Shown here piece after piece: positions 6,250 through 10,608 of a DNA stretch of 10,608 bases. Where the stretch lies: the NCBI GenBank assembly GCA_002401525.1, contig NVTH01000002.1:23585-34192 (forward strand), read 5' to 3'. Each line of letters opens with the position of its first letter. The first letter of the stretch is position 1. The notes beneath the pieces were generated by a model. The model was given only the letters and a program-made list of their open reading frames with translations, ran no database searches and was not told the origin of the DNA. A program made the position numbers and the translations under genes. Source of the DNA: Moraxellaceae bacterium (GTDB lineage: Bacteria > Pseudomonadota > Gammaproteobacteria > Pseudomonadales > UBA3067).

Positions 6250-6780
6250 ATGGCTCATGATAAGGCTCCAAAAGAATTCCTTCCCTTAAATTGTGCGGTG
6301 GTGACTGTTTCAGATACTCGCACCGAAGCCAACGATACTTCGGGCCAGTTGTTAGCTGAGCGGTTGGAGAAAGCCGGGCATAAGCTCGCAGATCGAGCCA
6401 TTGTTGTGGATGATATTTATCAGATTAGAGCCGTCGTGAGCCGGCTCATTGCGGCGGATGACATTCAAGTGATATTGATGACTGGGGGGACTGGATTCAC
6501 CCGTCGTGACAATACCCCCGAAGCGGTCACTCCTTTGTTGGATAAAGAAATTTCTGGCTTTGGCGAGCTATTTCGGCAGCTGTCTTTCAACGATATAGGC
6601 ACTTCGACGATTCAATCGCGTGCCATTGCGGGCATGGCCAATGAATGCCTAGTTTTTTGCATGCCTGGATCCAATAACGCTTGCGCCACTGCGTGGGATC
6701 AAATCATCGAGGCGCAAATTAGCAATCAAACTCGCCCCTGTAATTTTGTCGGTGAGTTGAAATTAAACCTTCCTAAATAG
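6250..6780 (+). CDS. moaB: Molybdenum cofactor biosynthesis protein MoaB (molybdopterin adenylyltransferase family)
   Basis: The 176-residue protein matches Moa[10 protein letters not shown] (16-24), [17 protein letters not shown] (28-44), the MPT-binding TGGTG loop (78-82) with D87 in [19 protein letters not shown] (103-113), [13 protein letters not shown] (116-128) and the MPGSNNAC segment (138-145), ending in the MoaB-like TRPCNF (161-166). Proteins of this fold (MogA, MoaB, Cnx1G) adenylylate molybdopterin before metal insertion. E. coli MoaB itself is thought inactive, but in species without mogA the MoaB protein does the job; pairing with moeA suggests an active enzyme here. I chose the ATG at 6250 because GAGGTGAT (6235-6242) matches the anti-Shine-Dalgarno sequence over eight bases at a spacing of 7. 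GTG at 6238 and ATG at 6241 overlap that site and are unlikely starts. Confidence 0.92.
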   Translation: MAHDKAPKEFLPLNCAVVTVSDTRTEANDTSGQLLAERLEKAGHKLADRAIVVDDIYQIRAVVSRLIAADDIQVILMTGGTGFTRRDNTPEAVTPLLDKEISGFGELFRQLSFNDIGTSTIQSRAIAGMANECLVFCMPGSNNACATAWDQIIEAQISNQTRPCNFVGELKLNLPK

Positions 6781-6794
6781 GCTTCGTTTTATTA

Positions 6795-8036
6795 ATGATT
6801 AAATCTAATTTACCTGGACTGACGCCAGTAAACGAAGCGCTCGACAAAATTCTCCAGTTTGCTGCACCTCAGCAATCCGTGGAAATGGTTCGTTTGGAGC
6901 ACGCACTGGGCCGAATTCTTGCTGAGGACCAAGTGGCTTGTTGCGATGTGCCGCCTGCCGATAATTCTGCAATGGATGGCTATGCATTTCGTAGCCAGGA
7001 TATTGCTACGGGGGATCGGCGCTTGAAGGTGACTCAGAGAATCCCTGCGGGTTCTGTGGGGGTTCCCGTGTTGGCGGGAGAAGCGGCAAGAATATTCACC
7101 GGTGCGCCGATTCCTGAACATGCCGATTGTGTGGTGATGCAAGAGCAGTGTCACCAAGAAGGCGACTTGGTTGAGCTGCCTGAAAGCGTTAAGGTCAGAC
7201 AAAATATTCGTGACCGAGGCGAAGACATACAAAAGCATAGTGTTGTTCTCGGCAAGGGAACGCGTATACGCCCTCAAGAGATCGGCTTACTTGCTTCGGT
7301 GGGCGTCGCTGAAATCCCATTCTTTAAACCGCTGCGGGTGGCGGTGCTTTCCACTGGCGACGAATTGGTAGACCCTGGTTTATCACTCAATCCTGGGCAA
7401 ATTTATAACTCCAACCGGTTTATGTTGGTGGCGTTGTTAAATAGTTTGGGCATTACCCTTGTGGAGGCTCGAAGTGTTGAGGATGACCCAGATGCGGTGC
7501 GTCTTGCCGTCACTGAATTGTCTGAATCCTGCGATTGTATTATTAGCAGTGGCGGAGTTTCAGTGGGTGAAGAAGACCATGTGGTGAACATTATTGAGGA
7601 AATGGGGCGTTTAGAACTTTGGCGAATGGCGATCAAACCGGGCAAGCCCTTAGCCTATGGTGAACTTGAGGTGGAAGGTCGCAGCGTGCCATTTTTTGGA
7701 TTGCCGGGGAATCCTGCGGCAGTACTGGTGACCTTTTGTCTTATTGTTCGGCCGTATTTATTAAAAATGATGGGGGCTAAGGAATATGAACCCAATTATT
7801 GTCATGCAATTGCTGATTTTGACACCAAGAAGGCCGGCAATCGAAAGGAATATTTACGAGCCAAACTAGTGCAAGGGGAAAATAATACTAACTTAGTGCA
7901 AGTTTTTCCCAATCAAAGCTCGGGGATGCTTTCAGCCGCGTGTTGGGCCAATGGGTTTGCCGTTATCGAGGCGGGCAGCGTAGTGCGCAAAGGGGATCAA
8001 ATTGCTTTCCTATTGTTTTCTGAATTGCTGAGTTAG
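6795..8036 (+). CDS. moeA: Molybdopterin molybdenumtransferase MoeA
   Basis: MoeA inserts molybdate into adenylylated molybdopterin, the final common step of molybdenum cofactor synthesis in the cytoplasm. The 413-residue length is normal. Motifs in order are PPADNSAMDGYA (53-64) with D61, FTGAPIPEHAD (101-111), IRDRGEDI (138-145), RPQEIGLLASVG (159-170), STGDEL (186-191), SGGVSVGEEDH (252-262), MAIKPGKPLAYG (278-289) and FGLPGNPAAV (301-310). The C-terminal beta domain (from about 335) is complete. It starts 14 bp past moaB in a clear operon. The gap is T-rich and has no ribosome binding site, and no better start lies downstream, so translation is probably coupled to moaB. A 10-bp palindrome GCTTTAAAGC (8038-8047) follows the stop but lacks a T run, so I do not call it a terminator. 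Confidence 0.95.
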   Translation: MIKSNLPGLTPVNEALDKILQFAAPQQSVEMVRLEHALGRILAEDQVACCDVPPADNSAMDGYAFRSQDIATGDRRLKVTQRIPAGSVGVPVLAGEAARIFTGAPIPEHADCVVMQEQCHQEGDLVELPESVKVRQNIRDRGEDIQKHSVVLGKGTRIRPQEIGLLASVGVAEIPFFKPLRVAVLSTGDELVDPGLSLNPGQIYNSNRFMLVALLNSLGITLVEARSVEDDPDAVRLAVTELSESCDCIISSGGVSVGEEDHVVNIIEEMGRLELWRMAIKPGKPLAYGELEVEGRSVPFFGLPGNPAAVLVTFCLIVRPYLLKMMGAKEYEPNYCHAIADFDTKKAGNRKEYLRAKLVQGENNTNLVQVFPNQSSGMLSAACWANGFAVIEAGSVVRKGDQIAFLLFSELLS

Positions 8037-8052
8037 GGCTTTAAAGCGCGGC

Positions 8053-8101
8053 TGCAACCACTAACCCTCTGAACCACCAACCCTATGAACCACCAACCCA
8101 G
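8053..8101. repeat. 16-bp tandem repeat behind moeA
   Basis: Two near-perfect 16-bp copies, TGAACCACCAACCCTA (8070-8085) and TGAACCACCAACCCAG (8086-8101), follow a diverged 17-bp copy at 8053-8069 (TGCAACCACTAACCCTC). The array starts 17 bp past the moeA stop. It is not translated as part of any credible gene. Confidence 0.85.
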
Positions 8102-8310
8102 AACGGCTAGCGCAGAGCTACTTTTATCCTCGGTGTCTTCTAGTATTCCAAATTCGAATGAATCATATTCCTTTCACCGGTCTTATCGAATCGATGGTTC
8201 TGCCCCATTATTAGTGTCATCCAATTGAGAACATGTGCCAAGCACCGAGATTTAAGGCTGCCGCAGAGTGTCTTTCAAGCGAGTGACATTTAATTTATAG
8301 GGAGATCGAT

Positions 8311-8910
8311 ATGAAAACTTTAACCATGGTTTTTTTAGCTTTATTGGCAAGCAATATCTGGGTCGATAATTCGTGGGCCGGTAACTCATGGGCCGGTACA
8401 AATGACGAGCTCTTAGGATGCTACGGATTAGTTCAAGAAGAGATCAATGCCATTGAGCAGCAACCTAATATCAGTAAGTTAGGCCTGGGGGTGGATTCGG
8501 GTGTCGCGGTTGGCTCTGCCCTAGCCTTTCTTCCTACCCTTGGGGCTTCATTGCCCATTGGTTTGGGGCTCATCGCTGGGCGCAATATAATACGTAGCGT
8601 GCACAAAGACGCTAGCATCGGCGGTAAAGAACGATTGTTGCAGCTTATTGCGGAATCCAATCAATACCTAGAAGCGACGAATGCTACTATTGTCGAGTCA
8701 GCAGACGATGAACTTTACGCTGCTTTAACCCTGTTATGGCTACGAGTTGACAACGCTTTTGCGCCTCAATACAACCTTGAAATGGTGGCGCAAGCGGTGG
8801 TAGAGGCGACTCAAGACGCGAACTTTTGTCAGGACTCAAGCAATTATAGAATGGTTCATTTTAAGGATTACGTGCTCAATCGATTAAACAGCGAGAGTGC
8901 CAAATCTTGA
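8311..8910 (+). CDS. Exported protein of unknown function
   Basis: I do not recognise this 199-residue protein. It begins with a signal peptide: K2, a hydrophobic core at about 6-17, then two consecutive NSWAG units (20-24 and 25-29), each offering a signal peptidase I site after SWA. The mature part has a Gly/Ala-rich hydrophobic stretch at about 57-90 with GxxxG spacings (G64-G68, G86-G90), long enough to enter or span a membrane as a helical hairpin. After it comes a mostly helical, mildly charged region (104-170). C37 and C173 are the only cysteines, one at each end, and could form a disulfide. It is probably periplasmic or envelope-bound. AGGGAG (8299-8304) six bases before the ATG supports the start. 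It is a single-gene unit, convergent with the LysR gene, and a hairpin follows. Nothing in the neighbourhood hints at its role. Confidence 0.8.
   Translation: MKTLTMVFLALLASNIWVDNSWAGNSWAGTNDELLGCYGLVQEEINAIEQQPNISKLGLGVDSGVAVGSALAFLPTLGASLPIGLGLIAGRNIIRSVHKDASIGGKERLLQLIAESNQYLEATNATIVESADDELYAALTLLWLRVDNAFAPQYNLEMVAQAVVEATQDANFCQDSSNYRMVHFKDYVLNRLNSESAKS
8368..8397 (+). repeat. 15-bp tandem duplication of a signal peptidase site
   Basis: AATTCGTGGGCCGGT (8368-8382) is followed directly by AACTCATGGGCCGGT (8383-8397), 13 of 15 identical. Both copies are codon-aligned and encode NSWAG; the two differences are synonymous. Each SWA-G fits the small-x-small rule for signal peptidase I cleavage. 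Confidence 0.95.
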
Positions 8911-8938
8911 ACCATGAAAACCATCCCATCAACGGATT

Positions 8939-8969
8939 AGCCACTGCAAATCGAATGATTGTAGTGGCT
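8939..8969 (+). terminator. Hairpin behind the unknown exported protein gene
   Basis: AGCCACTGCAA (8939-8949) pairs with TTGTAGTGGCT (8959-8969): ten Watson-Crick pairs and one G-T, with a 9-base loop. It starts 28 bp past the stop codon. The stem is strong but the following bases (CACTTAATTAAA) are not a T run, so intrinsic termination is uncertain; it may instead stabilise the 3' end. Confidence 0.45.
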
Positions 8970-9027
8970 CACTTAATTAAATGACCGGCTAGTTCGAATT
9001 GTATTATTTTAAGGCGGCGAGTTAAAT

Positions 9028-9055
9028 GAGGTGCAGTAAAAGAGGTGCAGTAAAA
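9028..9055. repeat. Perfect 14-bp tandem duplication in the convergent gap
   Basis: GAGGTGCAGTAAAA is repeated exactly, at 9028-9041 and 9042-9055, between the unknown exported protein gene and the convergent LysR gene. No gene runs through it. Identity of the copies suggests a recent duplication. Confidence 0.95.
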
Positions 9056-9091
9056 CAGGGATAACTAAAAGGTGGAGCGGGCATAGGCTAC

Positions 9092-9109
9092 AGTGTTAGG
9101 TAAAACACT
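9092..9109 (-). other. Inverted repeat overlapping the LysR stop codon
   Basis: AGTGTT (9092-9097) and AACACT (9104-9109) form a perfect 6-bp stem around a 6-base loop. It covers the last codons and the stop (9096-9098) of the LysR gene. No T run follows on the minus strand, so it is at best a weak transcript-end structure. Confidence 0.4.
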
Positions 9110-9995
9110 CGTCAGATTGGAATTGTTGTGCTAGGAAGTCTATAAAGCTTCGGACTTTGTTGGGGGTGTGACGGCCTGGAGGGTAGACTGCATAGACCGA
9201 ATGAGAAAAGGAATAATAATCCTGCAGTATTGGAATGATTTGTTCAGAGCTTAGTAAGTCCTTGATCAACCATTTCGGTGCGCAGCCAATTCCTAGGCCT
9301 GCTTTTAGGCCGGCGCGGTAGCCCTCACTGTTATTGGTTTTAAAATTACCATCGACCGCGACTCTCAACGCTTGATCATCCTCATGGAATTCCCATTGGT
9401 TTGATTTTGCTGAACCGGAATAGATAATGCATTGATGTTGTTTTAAATCGCGAGGGTGCTGAGGGTAACCGAAAGTTTCCAAATAATCTTTGGAAGCGAC
9501 AACCGTCCAAGGGCAATGGCATATTTTTTTTGCAATGAGGCTGGAGTCGTTGAGTTCGCCCATCCGAATGGCAACATCAACGCCTTCTTGAATGAGGTCT
9601 ACCACTAAGTCGTTGAGCATTATTTCGACTTGAATCTGAGGGTATTGTTGTTGGAAGTCGTTCAGTAGTGGGATGATATGTAAGCGCCCAAACGCGGTCA
9701 CGGTATTGATTCGAAGTGTGCCTTTGGGAGAAGACTGCAGATTGCCCGCACTGGTTTCTGCTTCTTCAACGTCGTGTAATATGCCGACGCAACGTTCATA
9801 GTAATCTGCGCCGGTTTCGGTGAGGTGGAGGCTTCGAGTGCTGCGATTGAGTAATTTAGCGCCAAGCCACGATTCTAGCTCAGCAATACGTTTGCTGACG
9901 GTGGGTTGGGTGGTATTCATTTCTTTTGCCACCGCGGAGAAACTTCCCAGTTCCACTACGCGAACAAAGGTGACCATGCTATCTAGACGATCCAT
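9096..9995 (-). CDS. LysR-family transcriptional regulator (CrgA-like group)
   Basis: The 299-residue protein has the standard LysR layout. The N-terminal winged helix-turn-helix (about 1-60) includes GSFSAVAKEMNTTQPTVSKRIAELE at 17-41 and LLNRSTRSLHLTETG at 48-62. A linker helix with YYERCVGILHDVEEAE (65-80) follows, then the effector-binding domain from about 92: GTLRINTVTAFGRLHIIPLLNDF, VDVAIRMGELNDSSLIAKKI (139-158), and GLKAGLGIGCAPKWL (229-243). The SSLIAKKI segment is typical of the CrgA-like group, many of whose members respond to oxidants, quinones or aldehydes. AGAGGT (10000-10005, minus strand) four bases before the ATG supports the start. It is divergent from a peroxiredoxin-like gene across 282 bp containing palindromes, so I infer it controls that gene and itself. 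The effector is unknown. Confidence 0.93.
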   Translation of the reverse strand: MDRLDSMVTFVRVVELGSFSAVAKEMNTTQPTVSKRIAELESWLGAKLLNRSTRSLHLTETGADYYERCVGILHDVEEAETSAGNLQSSPKGTLRINTVTAFGRLHIIPLLNDFQQQYPQIQVEIMLNDLVVDLIQEGVDVAIRMGELNDSSLIAKKICHCPWTVVASKDYLETFGYPQHPRDLKQHQCIIYSGSAKSNQWEFHEDDQALRVAVDGNFKTNNSEGYRAGLKAGLGIGCAPKWLIKDLLSSEQIIPILQDYYSFSHSVYAVYPPGRHTPNKVRSFIDFLAQQFQSDECFT

Positions 9996-10040
9996 TGTTA
10001 CCTCTAGAGATCAAGACCTCTAAAAACTTAAACTGAAATG

Positions 10041-10057
10041 CGTTAGAATTTAGAACG
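10041..10057. promoter_or_regulatory. Possible LysR operator
   Basis: CGTT-N9-AACG is a 17-bp interrupted palindrome containing T-N11-A (T10043 to A10055), the general form of LysR-type binding sites. Its centre is 54 bp upstream of the LysR start codon, a usual place for autoregulation. The function is inferred. Confidence 0.35.
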
Positions 10058-10124
10058 ACGAAAATCTTAACATACAGTTGGGGCTTATTAACATTTTGCA
10101 AGTGGGAATTGGGGTAGGCTAGGG

Positions 10125-10154
10125 TTGTTTAAGCGAGTGGCGAAAATATACAAT
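10125..10154 (+). promoter_or_regulatory. Possible promoter of the peroxiredoxin-like gene
   Basis: TTGTTT (10125-10130) and TACAAT (10149-10154) are 18 bp apart. The -10 matches the consensus in five of six positions, the -35 only in three. It would give a leader of about 117 nucleotides including the palindrome and the 15-bp repeat. Confidence 0.25.
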
Positions 10155-10174
10155 GGTCACAAAGGCGGTGGGTT

Positions 10175-10189
10175 TAAATAGTTTATTTA
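10175..10189. promoter_or_regulatory. 15-bp palindrome upstream of the peroxiredoxin-like gene
   Basis: TAAATAGTTTATTTA is a perfect 6-3-6 inverted repeat, 88 bp upstream of the peroxiredoxin-like ATG. It could be a second operator for the divergent regulator, although its spacing is T-N13-A rather than the usual T-N11-A. Confidence 0.3.
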
Positions 10190-10198
10190 GAGAGCTTG

Positions 10199-10228
10199 GT
10201 TGACTTAAAGAAAGTTGATTTAAAGAAG
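10199..10228. repeat. 15-bp tandem repeat in the peroxiredoxin promoter gap
   Basis: GTTGACTTAAAGAAA (10199-10213) is followed directly by GTTGATTTAAAGAAG (10214-10228), 13 of 15 identical. The copies lie between the palindrome at 10175-10189 and the start at 10278. They may be neutral or may space regulator sites. Confidence 0.85.
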
Positions 10229-10277
10229 TTCAGCAGTTTGACTGGCGTGGGTGTTACTAGTAGGTATTATAATAATT

Positions 10278-10608
10278 ATGAGCAAATTTACTGATACTCT
10301 TGCAGAAATAAACCGTAAAGCTTGTGCGGAAATGCCAATGGCCGTTGTGGCGGTGCTGCGCCGTTCAGTGGCTATGTTGCGAAAAAGCGGTTTGGTGAAA
10401 CGCTGCCTTCAGCGAGAAGAGACGGCGCCTGATTTTATTTTTAACGATCAAAATGGAGATGCCCAAAGCCTGTATCAATTGTTAAAAGAGGGCCCTGTGG
10501 TGGTTAGTTTTTTTCGAGGTTTTTGGTGCCCCTTTTGTAAAGCTGAATTTGAAGCGTGGCAAAAAGCGTGTGGTTTGTTAGCTCAGTATCACGCAAAATT
10601 AATTGCCA
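10278..10608 (+). CDS. Peroxiredoxin-like (AhpC/TSA-family) protein, 3' end outside the window
   Basis: The first 110 residues are present and the frame is open to the right edge. After an N-terminal helix (FTDTLAEINRKACAEMP, 4-20) come APDF (50-53) and the active-site segment VVVSFFRGFWCPFC (74-87), with C84 in the peroxidatic position and C87 giving a CxxC pair. The FRGxWCPxC form belongs to the AhpC/TSA-like redoxins that have an N-terminal extension, thought to reduce peroxides with thiols in the cytoplasm. The start at 10278 is supported by the LAEIN segment common in this subgroup. No ribosome binding site lies at normal distance; a TATAAT at 10268-10273 sits only four bases before the ATG, so a nearly leaderless transcript is possible. 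It is divergent from the LysR gene, its likely regulator. Confidence 0.88.
   Translation, partial: MSKFTDTLAEINRKACAEMPMAVVAVLRRSVAMLRKSGLVKRCLQREETAPDFIFNDQNGDAQSLYQLLKEGPVVVSFFRGFWCPFCKAEFEAWQKACGLLAQYHAKLIA

Noticed and set aside
6810..7277. Minus-strand ORF of 155 codons opposite moeA.
   Set aside because: moeA is unambiguous over this range; the ORF lacks a ribosome binding site and recognisable motifs.
8038..8047. GCTTTAAAGC directly behind the moeA stop as a terminator.
   Set aside because: It is a perfect palindrome without loop bases and without a following T run, so it cannot form a normal terminator hairpin.
8053..8101. The three-unit array behind moeA as a CRISPR array.
   Set aside because: Units follow each other directly with no spacers, are only 16 bp long, and no cas gene is present.
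8152..8159. ATTCGAAT palindrome in the moeA to exported-protein gap as an operator.
   Set aside because: An 8-bp palindrome is common by chance and no regulator in the window is linked to it.

Overview
The window reads as chromosomal DNA of a free-living gammaproteobacterium, probably marine or related to the Pseudomonadales/Oceanospirillales. The main grounds are the adjacent cmoA-cmoB pair, a wobble-tRNA modification pathway largely confined to Gammaproteobacteria, and a PilU-type pilus ATPase. Base composition is moderate and coding density is high. I see no rRNA, tRNA, insertion sequence, phage gene or CRISPR array. The species cannot be fixed from the sequence.

Layout from left to right. 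125-1114 (-) is an exported beta-propeller protein of unknown function. 1219-1548 (-) is a short HPF/RaiA-type ribosome hibernation factor with a terminator hairpin behind it and a possible Anr/FNR box in front. 1882-2652 (+) is a short-chain dehydrogenase of the type-II 3-hydroxyacyl-CoA dehydrogenase (HSD10) kind. 2756-3961 (-) is pilU, separated from any pilT. 4139-5155 and 5166-5930 (-) are cmoB and cmoA, a two-gene operon that makes 5-oxyacetyluridine at tRNA position 34. Divergent from it, 6250-6780 and 6795-8036 (+) are moaB and moeA, for the last steps of molybdenum cofactor synthesis. 8311-8910 (+) is an exported protein I do not recognise. 9096-9995 (-) is a LysR-type regulator, and divergent from it a peroxiredoxin-like gene starts at 10278 and runs off the right edge.

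Three gene sets belong together: cmoA with cmoB, moaB with moeA, and the LysR gene with the peroxiredoxin-like gene (a divergent regulator-target arrangement with palindromes between them). The other genes look like independent units.

I did not find a new defence or mobile system. The most unusual signal is a set of short tandem duplications of 11-16 bp. Most lie just after stop codons or in promoter gaps. Two are exactly 15 bp, codon-aligned, and fall inside the signal peptides of the two uncharacterised exported proteins: one lengthens the hydrophobic core, the other duplicates the apparent signal peptidase site. Other leads are the Anr-like box upstream of the hibernation factor, the terminator-like hairpin just ahead of the beta-propeller gene, the LysR operator candidates, and the missing ribosome binding sites of moeA and the peroxiredoxin gene.
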